From contig NC_092806.1 in the NCBI RefSeq assembly GCF_040954645.1, positions 2,232,001 through 2,296,000 of the forward strand: DNA of 64,000 bases, in the 5' to 3' direction. The position numbers were made by a program, and so were the translations under genes. Of the stretch, positions 1 to 12,099 are shown in pieces (the first letter of the stretch is position 1; every line of letters begins with the position of its first letter). Source of the stretch: Diabrotica undecimpunctata. Taxonomy: Eukaryota; Arthropoda; Insecta; Coleoptera; Chrysomelidae. The notes beneath the pieces were generated by a model. It did not search any database. It worked only from the letters and a program-made list of their open reading frames with translations, and was not told where the DNA came from.

Positions 1-560
1 ACGTTTGCAAAATAATAAAGCTGCAGCTATCACAGATATATTCCATCTCCTCATTGATCATTTACATCGTAACTAAGTACCGTTGGATTGTCTTCGAGTG
101 GATAAACAGTTATTTTCTTTTAGAGGTAGGACACGTTTCACGCCATACATGCCAGCAAAACCTGCCAAGTATGGCGTCAGGGTTTTGTGGATTTGTGATG
201 CCAATAATTCGTCTTTACTTACTGGAAAAATTTATACCGGAAAAATTTAACTATACGTGAAACTAATCAAGGTAAACGTCTAGTAAAAGATTTGTGTTAT
301 CGATACAAACATTCTAGACGAAACATAACAATGGATGCCAAATGGACGAAACATAACAAGAGATGGTTGTGCCAAATAAGAAAAAAAGCGTTATCTTGCT
401 GTCAACAATGCATGACAATGATAATTAAGTGGCTTAAAAAATAATTATAAAATTCAGTTTTATAATGAAACTAAAGGAGGCATAGACAACATGGACAAAA
501 TGGTTTCTCATTATTCCACTAAATGCAGAATTTTGCGTTGGCCAGTAGTCTTCTCTTATA
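1..560. other. Unassigned AT-rich sequence
   Basis: I see no coding exon or recognisable TE protein here. A 14-nt word (GACGAAACATAACA) is repeated directly at 317-330 and 345-358. Confidence 0.5.
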
Positions 561-574
561 ATATTCTAGACGTA

Positions 575-757
575 CTTGTTAAACTGTTTGTTCAGGCTGT
601 TAGGCTGTTGCCTTCTGAGATTAGTTCTCGACGTTTCGCCAACACTTATAAGCGAAACAGTAACATCTCCAGATGCCAACCCCCTAGTGTTGGCGAAACG
701 TCGAGAACTAATCTCAGAAGGCAACGGCCTAACAGCACGAATGAACAGTTTAACAAG
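575..757. repeat. Fold-back inverted repeat, about 72-nt arms
   Basis: The arm at 575-647 is the near-perfect reverse complement of the arm at 686-757, separated by a 38-nt spacer. Both arms contain GTTCTCGACGTTTCGCCAAC in one orientation or the other. The transcript would form a long hairpin. It may be a fold-back MITE or a piece of a larger element. Open frames through it are only read-through of the palindrome. Confidence 0.85.
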
Positions 758-824
758 TTAGACGATGGCAGTGAAAGCCTAACGCATTTTATCCTAGACG
801 TAGCTTACCTAGCAATCTATACTA

Positions 825-2240
825 AGTGACATAGAAATCCGAACACCCAGTTTAAATGATTTTAGTTCAATAAAATATGGTGTAATTTATTTATCTTACT
901 GAAAAAAATAAGTGATACAGCTTTTAGCCTTATCAGTTGGAGATTCCGGTTCTTATACTTTTTGTTTTTAAATTCACTAACAATCTAAAAATAATTATTT
1001 CAGCCGCAGTAGAGATCCAAATTTGGCGGATTGTGGTTCTTTGACATTCTTTACGATTTGTTACGATGCCTAGATTACGGAGACCTGTACGATTTAGTCA
1101 ACTTAGTGAGTTTATTAAGGGCCGTATAATGGGACTTCGGAAAGCTGGACTTTTTTTTCGGGAAGTTGCAGTTAGAGTGCAAAGAAGTGTAGACACCGTG
1201 GTTAGGTGTTGTCAGGCATGGCTTCAAGAAGGCCTTACGCAAAGAGCAAGGGGCACTGGACGCCGCCGTAGAACAACAGACCCTAAAGATCGCGGCCTAA
1301 GATTATTGGCTTTAAGAGACCGTTTCTCCACTACCAGCTTCATTGCAAATGAATGGTTTGCAGAACACGGAAGATCTATTGCCATGCGAAGTGTTTACCG
1401 ACGAATAAGAAGTTTTGGCCTGTTTTCATACCGACCACACTGGGTCCACCCTTTAACTCCAGAACACCGCAGTAATCGCCTTCAGTGGTGCAGAGAACGG
1501 TCACTCTGGGATCAGAAATGGAACAGTATTGTCTTAAGTGACGAGTCTCGATTTTGTTTAGGCATGTACGATGGTCGAGCGAGGGTTAGAAGGCGACGTG
1601 GTGAAAGGAGGAATTTACAGTTTTTTGTTGAAAGACATGTTCATCACACTGTCGGAGTTGTGGTTTGCGGTGCTATAGCTTATGATTCCAGGTCACCTTT
1701 AATCTTCTTCAGAGGTAACATGAACGCGCAGCGTTATATCCAAGAAGTTCTAGAACCCCACCTTTTACCCTATCTTGACACCCTGGCAAATCCAACTTTC
1801 CAACAAGATAATGCCCGACCACATGTTGCAAGAGTCACAATAGACTTCTTTCAACATAATGATGTCCCATTGTTAGCATAGCCACCAAGATCTCCCGACT
1901 TATCCCCAATTGAGCACGTGTGGGAGATGATGGGTAGGAGATTGCTCAATTTGCAACGTCCTCTTCAGACTTTACAAGCACCTCGAGAGGAGTTGGTGGT
2001 TGCCTGGAATGAGATACCACAAGAGGACATTGACCACCTAATCAGAAGCATACCTAGGCGCGTTGGAGAATGTGTAATACATCGGGGTGCATCCACACAT
2101 TAATAAAGGTAAAAGGGCTTTAAAGCAATGCAATCATTTTGAAATTTTAATCATTTACTTATTATGTTTCATTAAGTACTTATACAAAATTTTATTAAAC
2201 TAAAATTATTTAAACTGGGTGTTCGGATTTCTATGTCACT
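825..2240 (+). mobile_element. Tc1-like DNA transposon, nearly complete
   Basis: The element is 1,416 bp with terminal inverted repeats of about 50 bp: AGTGACATAGAAATCCGAAC starts at 825 and its reverse complement ends at 2240. TA dinucleotides flank both ends (823-824 and 2241-2242), the target duplication expected for Tc1/mariner. The interior carries one transposase reading frame with a single visible stop. Structure, TIRs and TSD all agree, so this is a fairly recent insertion. Confidence 0.93.
1066..2103 (+). pseudogene. Tc1-like transposase (DD34E), one internal stop
   Basis: This is the cut-and-paste transposase of the surrounding element. The frame from ATG 1066 to TAA 2103 would be about 345 codons, the usual Tc1 size. 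The N-terminal ~110 residues are basic and helix-turn-helix-like. The catalytic triad is visible: Asp in LSDESRF, Asp in QQDNARPH (codon at 1807) and Glu in SPIEHVW (codon at 1912), giving DD34E spacing. The only visible lesion is a TAG at 1879-1881 just before PPRSPDLSPIEHVW, where relatives usually have a tryptophan, so it looks like a single G-to-A change. The reading frame is otherwise open, but the stop cuts off the catalytic Glu. Confidence 0.92.
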
Positions 2241-2339
2241 TATTATATTTATACAGAGAATAATCCACAAAGTTCTACTGAAACTAGTAAGCGTAGAATT
2301 TTTCTATAATACTTAGGAAAACAATTAGTGATGCCTGCA

Positions 2340-2640
2340 ATTTCTATTAGATTTGAAGTACCAAATGTATATCGAATTTTTTTATCAAGGTCAGGAATTA
2401 AGTGTATGTTAGGAAAACCTCTACCTACATATTCAAGAAATACAGCAGAGTTATTACCTCTTCGAGGTTCTACTTCACACCTATAATTGTTGGAAATTGC
2501 TACATTTGTATGTCTTTAGTGAAAAAAAAGGCTAAGATGGACAGGAAAATCGTGTAATGTTTGTAATCGTCCACTATGTAACAAACACTCAGTAAATATA
2601 AGTAAGTGCGGACAATGTGTTTAAAATGTAACTTTTATTT
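2340..2640 (+). pseudogene. Possible piggyBac transposase C-terminal fragment
   Basis: A degenerate plus-strand frame near 2535-2625 reads SCNVCNRPLCNKHS followed by a CxxC, like the cysteine-rich C-terminal domain of piggyBac transposases. The sequence before it is only weakly protein-like and has stops. The assignment rests on the cysteine spacing alone. Confidence 0.35.
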
Positions 2641-3270
2641 ATGTTTCTATATCACTTTTATTATAAAAGAACTAGACACAGCTTCATGATTTACTAAACA
2701 TTAGTGTTACCCGGATGCCACGGATGCCATTTTTTCTTTGATTTTTATTATAAATCTCTTCGTTCTAAATAATTTTAGAAAAAATTAGAAGCTGAAATAA
2801 AAATATTTATATTATCGCCAATGATTTACATAAAACAATTACCAAGGATATCCAGGTACCTGGTTATAAACACATAGGTTAAATCCCTTTTGCTACGCAC
2901 TTTTCTCAGTTTATTAAGATTTCTATGTGTTTTTTTTAAGCCCACTCAAATTTCTTTGCAGTAATCAAATCTGAGATTGATAATGGTGCCAATATAGTTG
3001 CAATTTTTTATGGTTTTACTTGCTCAAAAGTTTTCTTGTTAACTGTCAACCTTTTTTCATTATTTTATGATTATTAAATCCCCATAAATAGTAGGAACTA
3101 ACAACGAAACTGATTAACTTTACAACGATAGAAATGTTTGCTCCAAATATGATTTTTTTTTCGATAAACCGGTATTTTTTTAATTCTTTAAACAATATTA
3201 TCAATTATTTAAATCGCTCTGAAAAATGTGGAAACTAAGAGGGGAGTATCAATATTAAACACAAAAACAA
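2641..3270. other. Upstream region of gene 1, nothing recognised
   Basis: AT-rich intergenic DNA with no supported gene, RNA or TE protein. The last part leads into the gene 1 promoter. Confidence 0.5.
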
Positions 3271-3273
3271 TAT

Positions 3274-3300
3274 TCAAGTGTTTAATTTTTTATATATAAA
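3274..3300 (+). promoter_or_regulatory. Gene 1 core promoter (TCAAGTG + TATATATAAA)
   Basis: TATATATAAA at 3291-3300 lies 37 nt before the ATG at 3338. A single TCAAGTG box at 3274-3280 matches the downstream box of the paralogues; the upstream box is degenerate here. The short leader before the ATG (TTGTGAAATACAATT) is shared with gene 3. Confidence 0.7.
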
Positions 3301-3337
3301 GTTAAACCAACATTATTGTGAAATACAATTCTCAAAC

Positions 3338-4093
3338 ATGAAAGCTACATTTGTTTTGACTCTTTTGTTTTGCGTCGGTAAGTAATAAATCTTTTTTCTT
3401 TGTTAAGTATTGTAGCTATGTCTACGTATTTTTTACTAGTATACTTTGCTTTCTTATTTGTCAAGTATTTCTTAATCCTTAATCAACTATAAATCTTAAT
3501 GTGTCCGTTTAAGCAAATGGCTTTTTTTACTAATGTGGTACAAGTAGATGAATGAAGCTCGCAAATTTTAATAACTGAAAAGAAAAATACGTTAACAAGT
3601 GTTAGTGAAAGGCGTCATAAATAAAATTGTAACCAAAAAAATAACCGTCGAATTCTGTTATTGTTTTTAAGTCATGATATTTTGAGACATTATGACATAT
3701 GGGGCTGAAAATTGGATCATAAACAAGAAAAACAGCAGTAAGATAGTAGCAACAGAGATGGAATGCCTGCGAAGATGCTGCAGAGTAACAAGAATGGATA
3801 GGAGAAGTAATGACGAAATAAAGCAAAGAACATCAATAGAAACAGACATACTAACATATATAGAACAAAAAAGATTAAAGTGGTATGGACATGTAAGAAG
3901 AACTAGCGACAGCAAATGGATAAAGAGAATAACCGAATGGAGCCCCATAGGAAGGAGGAAAAGAGGACGACCTTGAAAATCCTGGAGGAACGAAGTAGAC
4001 GACGCCATGAGTAAGAGAGGCGATGGAGAATGGAACAACAGAGAGAGATGGAAACGGTTTAGCGAGGGAAGGTAGTGAATACTGTAGAATCCC

Positions 4094-4180
<87 letters not shown>

Positions 4181-7100
4181 AGACTTCCAAATATATAACA
4201 AGGACTACAGCCTTTTTAATTTAGAGCACCAAGCGAAGGAATTTTACTAAACGTTTTACTCTTCGCTGCCTGAGTATTATAAGGGTGTATGTAACAAAAT
4301 TAAAAAATCAGCAATTTTAAGATAACAAGGTTCTATGTACCATAAGGCACCCATAGAACTTTGTAAATCTAAAATATATGCATGCAATCCTCTAAAATTA
4401 ATCGAAAATCATTGCTGTATGTTATGAAAATATGAAAAGGGCGCAACATAGCCCTATGTTAAATATACAACTTTGTTTTTCGCTAAATTTTAGTGAACTT
4501 TCCAAACTCAGAATAACACGGTCCTATGTAGTATATAGAAACTGTCATCAGCTTTATTACTCGATTTATATTTGTACAAAACAAACAATTCCAGTAAAAG
4601 ACGACTTTTCCAAGAAAAATAAAGAAATGTGCACACAGCAATATGAGAAAAATTCCAAAAATCAACCGCAGAAAAATAATAACAGTTTACAAGAGAAAAA
4701 ACGTACTAGAAAGAGATCTAGAAATCCCGAACGTTGGGCCTGGAATATTAGGTCTGCCTTAAACAAAATCAGCTAGAGGGCTAGAAAACATTTCTTCACG
4801 AAAGAAGTTAAGACCAACAAGAGAGATAAAAATACAAGAAGACTGCTTTAAGAAATGCATTTATAAATATGCCAAAAATATAAGCGAAGAAGACAGAAAA
4901 AAATTAGTAGCAGTGAAGAAAGGATGTTTATTTTAAGCACAACTGAAATGAGTATTCCACAGCGAAGAAGAAAAGAAAAAAATGCACAACACTCAAAAAA
5001 AACTAAATAATAATAGGAAAAACGCATTGGTCAAATGTCTTCCTGTTCATAGCTATCGGGATGTTGCTCTTAAAGATCTCTTCAAGTAAACCATACGCAG
5101 CCCAAGCAAGTGTTATTCGTCGTTAAAATTTACAGGTATGATTATTCTTGCTTATTCTAATTATATGACCGAGATATATGTACTTTTCTGTCAATTCTAG
5201 TAAATAATTTTGGATGGTTAGGTGTTCCCTAACCATCCAAAAGTGGGTAAAATTGGGTGTGAGATGTGGGTATTTCGTCGTATGCTGAAAATTCCATGGA
5301 CCGACCGCGTTAGAAATGAAGAAGTTTTAAGGCGTATGAATAGAGAACGTAAACTCACAGAAATTATCAAGAAGCGTAAAACGTCTTATCTTGGACACAT
5401 ATTTAGACGCGACAGGTATAACTTCCTTCAGCTTATTATAGAAGGGAAAATAGAAGGCAGACGCGACCCGGGTAGACGACAAATGACCTGGCTGCGCAAC
5501 ATCAAAGATTGGACGGGATTAGACTTTCAAAGTTTAATAAGAAAAGCCCAAAATAGGGAAGAATTTGCAGAGGTCATCGCCAACCTTTGCTAAGAAGAAA
5601 GCACCTAAAGAAAAAAAAGGTGTTCCCTTAAAACCAAATTTTGTTATAAATTTGGTCCTACTGATGTTCATTTTTAGACCTATTGTTGCAGATACGTTTT
5701 CTAATTCTTGTAGCAATTGTTATACTTCATTGGAGTTTTAAGTAAGGGCTAATTTGTACTCTTTTGTTTAAATCTAGTAACATTAACATTGTGTCGAAAG
5801 TACTTAAATTATCATTGATGATACTCTAATAGGACAGCAAATTCTTTTGAAAAATTGTAAATGCTTTGGATGTTTTTATTATTTTAATGTTTTTTTGACC
5901 AATATGTCAATTGCCTTAAAAGTTTCACACTTCATAAAAAAAGTTATTTATTTTTAGGTCTTACCGTCAATGCCAAAACAACTCATAGGCCAGACCATAC
6001 AACTCGTGCTCCTGAGCCTGAGGAGTAAGTAAATAATTATTATTCATAAATTATTTAAAAAATAAAAAGTAAATTTGATCGGTTATTTGGTATTCAGTCC
6101 TAATTTGGCACAAATAAATTTTAAGTTTACAAGTTCTTATGGCCTATAACATACGTTTAGAGTATATAGAATGGGACATGGCTGATTGGCACGCGGCGTA
6201 AACTCAGGATTTGTGTTAGAGAGAGAAAGTATTTGGATAAAAGAATTCAAAATTTCAAAACCATCTTACTTAATATATATAACGCTACTGAACTTTGTGC
6301 ATAACACTTCTATTCGTCTTTGCGTAGGCGCTTTCAAATCTAGTCCCATAGATAGCCTATACTGCGAGGCTAATGAACCACCTCTCTGAATTCGACGAGA
6401 GTATCTTCTTCAATCTTACTTTGCTTCCGTATCCGCAAACCCATCCAATCCAGTCTACCATTTAATTACTTCAACATTACCTCCGGAGACCCCGCAAAGG
6501 ATCCAATCAACAATAGACATCCTGAAATTAACTCTAAGAAAAACCATCGACCTTACTAAAACACATGCCTTCCCAATCCCGGATACTCCGCCTTGGAATA
6601 GACGAATTTTACATTCAATTACTTCTCTATTAGAATACAGTAAACATGAAACCTCAAGCCTTCTCATACGACAACACTTCAAAGAAATCATAAGAAAGAA
6701 CCAATTCCAAAAGATTCTGTATACAGATGCCTCCAAAAGCGAAGCAGGCATTGGATGTGCCGTTACCACATATAATAAAATAATAAAATATAATGGGGCT
6801 TTTCCAAGTATAACTTAGCTTCGTTACGATCAAAAAACTTTCAAAACTTTTTAAAGGTAATTCCTTCAACTTAAAAATTTGCTTTACAAAGCTCGTTGAT
6901 GTCGTATTCATAATACAAGCTTCCATTAGATAAAACAAAGTCGACGAAACATAGCACCAGATATTTGAAAAAGCAAATTTATTGGCTAATACAACATGTT
7001 GAAGCTTAAAATAAAAAATACTTTTTTCAAAATATTTAATATTTCAATACCACTGCACAGCTGTTTCTATTGTCTACACTATAAATATTTTGTGTAATTC

Positions 7101-10100
7101 TTTATAAATACATTTGAAACTAGCTATACATTAAGCATATTTATTAAAAAAAAAAAACAAAACAAAAATTTGTGCACCTATCAAGAAGCCAAATATTAGT
7201 GAGTTATTAGTACCTAGTTGTTTTTGTATACATCGTTTTTATTGTTAAATTATAAAAAAATATATTAAACTTACATAAAACAAAAATATTTTTTTTTAGA
7301 TTTGAGTGCGATGCTTGCATAACATTTGCAACTGTTATCGAGGAGTACGTCCACGAGAGATTACCATTGGTAAGCTTTATAAACACTATTTTACCCATTT
7401 TATTTTTTTTACGTTTTTAAGTTTTTAATTTTTAGTTACATATTGAAGTTAGCTATTTCATTACTGCCAAATTAATAGGAAACATAAAAGATTCCTCTTC
7501 TTCTTCTCGTAGGACTACAACCCAGGGTGGGTATTGGCTGACTGCACAACTTGCTTCCATCTTGAACGGTCGTCCATAATACTTGGGTCAGTGGGTAGCC
7601 CCATTGTTCTTAGATCTGACCATATATTGTCTCTTCATCGCATTCGTGGACGTCCTAACGGCCTTCTTCCTGTCGGGGCTTCCTTCCATATTAACTTGGC
7701 AAGGCGGTTATTAGGGAGTCTAGGGACATGGCCAGCCCATCTTAAACGTTGTGATTTATTCTCTTAGACTATGTCGCTTACTCTATACATCTGCTTAACC
7801 TCAGCATTTGTTCTCATTTGTTATTGGTTGCTATTGATGTTGTGATAAGGCCCAAAGATTCTTCTGAGGATTTTCCTCTCAAAATATCTAAGTTTTCTTT
7901 CAGTTTCTTTGGCCAGGGTCCACGTCTCACACCCATACACGAACACCGGTCTAATTACCGTTTTATATATTCCAATTTTTGATGTTTGTGTTAGGCTTTT
8001 AGATTTAATAGTATTGTGGAGGATGTACATACATCTATTTTCTGCCTGAATTCTTTTTTTCCACTCTTTCAAAGTTATATGGGTCTATTGTAACATTTTG
8101 CCCTATTCTATCTCGCCCCTTTTGTCTGTTGATGCATATGTATTTGGTTTTTTTTTTCGTTTACCCTTAAACCAGTTTTCTTTGCCTCTATCTTTAATTT
8201 ATTAAAAGCCCCCTTTACATTGGTGACTGTGTTTTGCACAATGTCAATGTCATCTGCGTATGCTAGTAGTAATTTTGGTCCATTTACTGTCAGTAATTTT
8301 GTTTTAAGTTGGGCTGCTCTTACTACTTTCTCTAGGATGATAGTAAAAAGGAGAGGTGACAGCGCATCTCCCTGTGTCAGGCCACTGCTTATTTCCAATG
8401 ATTTTGAGAGTTTGTTACCTATCCGTACTCTGCTTAACATAACAAGCTGGATAATTTTTTTAACTAAAAGTTTTATCATTGCATTTCACATCTGATTCAT
8501 TTTCATGCTGTCGTACGCTTGCCGGAAATCTACGAAGAGATTATGGATAGTTATATTGAATTCCCATCCTTTTTCTAGCAGCTGTCTTAGAGTAAAGATC
8601 TGATATATGGTCGATCTATGTTTTCTGAAGCCTGCTTGGTATTCTCCCATGAAATTTTCTACAAATGGTAAAGTTCTAAAAATGTTTAGTGAAGTCCTGA
8701 AATATTCTTGCCATGTTTGGAGCAGTTCTTTTTCACTTATTATTAATTCATAATTTTTTTTGAGTACAGACACGCATCTAGGTCTGAAGCCTTTCTTTTC
8801 GTTTGACACTGATTTGTAAAATGCTCGATTATTTGACTGTTGCCTATTCCATTTCATTTCTTTATATTTCTGTTGTTCGTACTTCCTTTTTTCTCTCTAA
8901 TAAATTTTCTTGTTTCTCGGCGTGAAGTTGCATAGTTTTCTTTACTTTCTGTCGTTCCTTGTTGAAGCATAATGTTTTGCTTTATCTGTCTGTCGTGTAG
9001 TTTTTCTTAACATTCTCTATCAATCCATTTCGTTGTTCTCTCCTGCTTTTTCCTTATATTAGTTCTACTGACTTCCTAATTGATTTTTCCATTTGTTGCC
9101 ACAGCCTTTGGACAACATTGCTCTGGTCTACTGTATTTAGATGCTGTTTAATTTCTTGTTTGTAATTTCCTCGTTGTCCTTAGGTTTCTCTTTGACCCAA
9201 GTCTATTTATGAATGTTTTAATGTTGGAATATAGTAAACTTTACAAGCATATTGTTAGCATTTGTCCATTGTCGTTTAAGATATCGTGGAGGCTGTGTTG
9301 TCCTATTGTCGGTCTTAGGTTAAGTTCTTTGCCAATGTTTGCGTTGAAGTCTCCACAGATTATCTGCATGCCTTGTTTGGGGATTTTCTCAATCGTTCTT
9401 TCGAGTTGTTCATAGAAGTAATCTTTAATATGTTCATTTTTATCTTCTGTCAGAGCATGTACAGATATAATAGAGATATTGTACCATTTTTCTTTCAGTC
9501 TAATATAACAGTCTTTTACCAATGGGCGTGAAACTTATAATACTGTTTAGGTATTTTTCTCGTACTACAAAACCTGTGTCAAATTTGTATTTTCCTGTCT
9601 GGTTTCCACTATAGAAATTGACCGCTTGGTCTATTTTTATGTTTTTCGTGTCTAGCCACCGTAGTTCTTGTATTGTCGCAATGTCCATTCCTACTTTTTC
9701 TAACGGTTTTATTGCATATACATAACAGATTACTCTTTAGATAAGACAAAACCTATGAACAATAATTGTATGTAAAAAATAAAAAGAAAAGAAAGAGTTT
9801 TTTGTCTTGTGATAACTACTTTTTAATGAAATAATTTGAAAAACCGCAAAAATAAAGTTTTATTTTATATGTCAAGAAAAGCAAAAAGAAAACAAAATTA
9901 TATTTATTTTTTTCTTGTCACAAGTTAACCAAGCGAGAAAAAAGTGGAAACCGTTATATTAAAGGATTTTTATTTTCCTTTCGCAAGAGCATTATCAAAA
10001 AATAATCAAAAAATCAAAAATCAAAAAATCAAAAAAAAATCAAAATTAAAAATCAAAAAAATAAAAAAAAGCAAAATTAAAAAATCTGACAAGAAGTTCA

Positions 10101-11111
10101 AAGATAAAAATCTATAAATTTATAGTCAGACCTGTAATAACTTACGGATGCAAAACGTGGACCATGACCAAAGCAAACGAAGAAAAGTTCAGACGTTTTG
10201 AACGAAAAATTTTCAGACTTCGCCATGACATCACCACAAACTAGTATAAGATCAGAACCAATATCGAATTAAAAGCACTCTACAATGACGCCGATATTGT
10301 CCAAGAAATTAAATCACAGCGACTAAGATGGGCAGGCCACGTGCACAGATTGCATTACGAGAGACTTGTAAAACTGGTATGGGAGGAGATTCCCACAGGC
10401 AAAAGACCACTCGGACGTCCCAGAATGCGATGGAGAGATAACATCCAAGCAGATCTCCGGAAAATGAACATTCCATTTGATCCTAGGTTGATCGAAGACC
10501 GAACAAATTGGAAAAAAGTTGTACAGTCAGCCAAGACCCACCCAGGGTTGTAGCGCTACGTGATGATGATGATGAAGAGCATTATCAAATTAAAATCTAT
10601 CTAGTAGATGATAGTAGCATTTTTGTAAACTGATAGTACTTTTTCCTGATAATCTCAAATAGCATAAACATTTTAACAAAGATAGTTCTGTATAAACAAT
10701 ATTTTCTACTTATTTAATTTCTTGGCCGGATCTTTAATTTTATTTTGACCTTCTAAAAATGGAGTTTTTCGCTTCTTAAGTAAGCTAACACAGCATGCGG
10801 TTCTTAATGATTTTTTAAAATACAACTGACAATCTTTTAGTTTGTATTATGTCCACAAGTTGTTACTGTTATGCCTCTGTAATTCTTGACATTAAAATAT
10901 TTAAATTTAAATAAAATATAAGTTCAAATCATTAAATCTCCTATTCTTACAGGCCGAGGTTGAAAGAGACGCCAACACACTATGCAATATTTTAACAGGT
11001 CACTTGGGAGAATATTGCGAACAACACTTGATTCCAAAAGTTGACAGAATCTACGACGACCTTCACAAACATTCACCTCAGGATGTATGTGAAAATTTGG
11101 ACTTTTGTTAG
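3338..11111 (+). CDS. Saposin-B-like secreted protein, gene 1
   Basis: Exons: 3338-3377, 5958-6024, 7300-7369 and 10953-11111, all with GT..AG introns; the product is 111 aa. Residues 1 to about 19 (MKATFVLTLLFCVGLTVNA) form a signal peptide. A short Thr/Pro/Glu linker follows (to about residue 35), then one saposin-B domain with six cysteines: CDAC, LC, YC, VC and a final FC, the pairing pattern C1-C6, C2-C5, C3-C4 of saposins, NK-lysin and amoebapores. The protein is acidic, unlike the classic cationic pore-formers. A lipid-binding or membrane-active role outside the cell is therefore inference. Introns are swollen by LINE insertions (intron 3 is about 3.6 kb). A poly(A) signal AATAAA lies at 11164-11169. 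It is the most diverged promoter of the cluster. The exons and family class are clear; the substrate is unknown. Confidence 0.9.
3690..4096 (+). pseudogene. LINE reverse transcriptase C-terminus, in gene 1 intron 1
   Basis: The frame reads MTYGAENWIINK, then LKWYGHVRRTSDSKW and SPIGRRKRGRP. These are the typical motifs of the C-terminal part of insect LINE polyproteins. It is broken by a stop after GRP and ends directly in the AT microsatellite, which could have been its 3' tail. Confidence 0.75.
4097..4176. repeat. (AT)40 microsatellite
   Basis: An uninterrupted 80-nt AT dinucleotide run directly follows the LINE fragment. The Ile-Tyr repeat frame on the other strand is an artefact of this run. 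Confidence 0.98.
4432..4936 (+). pseudogene. TE-associated RKRxRNPexW / Cys-rich domain remnant
   Basis: A degenerate plus-strand frame contains KRTRKRSRNPERWAWN and, after a stop and frame change, CFKKCIYKYAKNISEEDRKK. I recall similar basic 'RNP..W..N' plus 'C..KC...ISEE.R' modules in many uncharacterised insect TE-derived proteins, but I cannot name the family with certainty. It lies in intron 1 of gene 1. Confidence 0.4.
5222..5620 (+). pseudogene. RTE-like LINE 3' end (RT C-terminus)
   Basis: The reading frame matches the C-terminal part of RTE-type polyproteins: FRRMLKIPWTDRVRNEEVLRR, then YLGHIFRR, GRRDPGRR, WLRNIKDWTG and VIANLC-stop. It is a 5'-truncated copy with an A-rich tail, inserted in intron 1 of gene 1. 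The same module recurs at 38.1 kb and 42.6 kb. Confidence 0.82.
6290..6800 (+). pseudogene. I/Jockey-type LINE fragment with RNase H start
   Basis: Plus-strand frames read RLCVGAFKSSPIDSL, NEPPL, then YTDASKSEAGIGCAV, the first catalytic block of the RNase H domain carried by I/R1-like LINEs. The same blocks occur at 34.3-35.0 kb. It is truncated, contains stops, and sits in intron 2 of gene 1. Confidence 0.72.
7500..9720 (-). pseudogene. LINE, long decayed copy (EN + RT), gene 1 intron 3
   Basis: Read on the minus strand from 9720 down. An endonuclease part holds IQELRW and IICGDFNANIGKE. An RT follows with EYQAGFRKHRSTIYQIFTLR, FVDFRQAYDS, GLTQGDALSP and AYADDIDIV (catalytic YADD intact). 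The C-terminus then reads VFVYGCETWTL, LRWAGHVPRLP, PTGRRPLGRPRMR and THPGL-stop, ending in a GAAGAAGAAG tail. Frameshifts separate the blocks. A second 3' end of the same family lies at 10.1-10.6 kb in opposite orientation. Confidence 0.88.
9990..10075. repeat. (TCAAAAAA)-type simple repeat
   Basis: Imperfect units of ATCAAAAA repeat about ten times just upstream of a LINE fragment. Confidence 0.8.
10090..10580 (+). pseudogene. LINE 3' end, same family as the 7.5-9.7 kb copy
   Basis: Plus-strand frame: KFIVRPVITYGCKTWTM, FERKIFR, then SQRLRWAGHVHRLHYERL, PTGKRPLGRPRMRWRDN and KTHPGL-stop, with a (TGA)n tail. It is 5'-truncated and has one frame break near 10240. It inserted in intron 3 of gene 1 facing the other copy. 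Confidence 0.85.
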
Positions 11112-11630
11112 AGATAAATTCAAAAAGTTGTTATAATATGTACATCCATTTAAAAAATTGTAAAATAAATTTTTAAAAACAATAATTTGGTAAACTTTTG
11201 CTTTAAATATTTTTCTTTTGCTTCCTTCATAATTCCTTTATAACCTTACTAAACTTGAAATTCACACTTCGGGGCAGAATACAATGTGTTTTATTTCGCC
11301 TCGCTTTATTTTATGTTGCTTAAGAGAAAACTACCTACTTGTGGTGTTCTTTAAATGTTCTTGTTACAAATTAAGGAACAGAGGGACAAAGTTGGTATAT
11401 AGATTCTGTGGTGGGAGGACGACCGTTATTTTTTAGTGCCTATCGATATCTAATGGGTAAAAGGCGATGACAAGAAATCTTTACACGGGACTCTTTACCT
11501 AATATTAACAACTATTATTATATTTAACATACTTTTTATTCATTTGTTTGTTTGCTTTATGGATATGGTATGTGTTGTCAATATAATCTACGCTTATAGT
11601 ATAAATAAATTAATTTTTTTCCAGAATGGA
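11112..11630. other. Gene 1 3' flank, nothing recognised
   Basis: It contains the 3' UTR of gene 1 with AATAAA at 11164-11169. Beyond that I see no feature. Confidence 0.5.
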
Positions 11631-12070
11631 TATTATTTTCGACATTAAAACCAGTAATCAACTTTAAAAATGGTACGAAGGAGTAGAAGCAGAACCGATA
11701 GAAAATGATGCTTCTTCTGCACATAGCATTCATGAGACTGAGACGGAGCAGTCAGAAAACGATAAGAATTTTGAATTATATGACGCAATTGACGAACCTA
11801 TAGCAATAACTATAATTCCCTTAAAATTTCCTCAATTTATGAAGAATGAAACAGTTTGGTTAAAACATAAAATGACAAAATCTGTATCAAGAATAAAAAC
11901 ATACAAATAAACAACTTGCGGTTATGTGAAAATTGTATAAACTGGAAAAAGATTGTCCGACAGATTTCCATGAAATATGTGCGTTTATTGGGCTTCTATA
12001 TTTGGCTGGAATAAAAAAAGGCAGCATTTGAGCACTCATAAATTATGAGCGAACGATGGAACAGTACCTG
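11627..12070 (+). pseudogene. piggyBac-like transposase N-terminal fragment
   Basis: It starts with MDIIFD at 11627, an acidic N-terminus. A frame-shifted block follows, reading CPTDFHEICAFIGLLYLAGI then KKGS, which matches the conserved 'E..AFIGLL.LAG' block at the start of the piggyBac catalytic domain. Several stops and frameshifts break it, and the DDD core is absent. Confidence 0.72.
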
Positions 12071-12099
12071 CATATTTTGCTGCCACTATATATAACTAT

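Noticed and set aside
491..829. 112-codon plus-strand ORF
   Set aside because: It reads through the fold-back palindrome (575-757); no protein motif, and the frame follows from the inverted arms.
3875..4201. Minus-strand ORF with a long Ile-Tyr repeat
   Set aside because: Translation of the (AT)40 microsatellite plus antisense of a LINE fragment.
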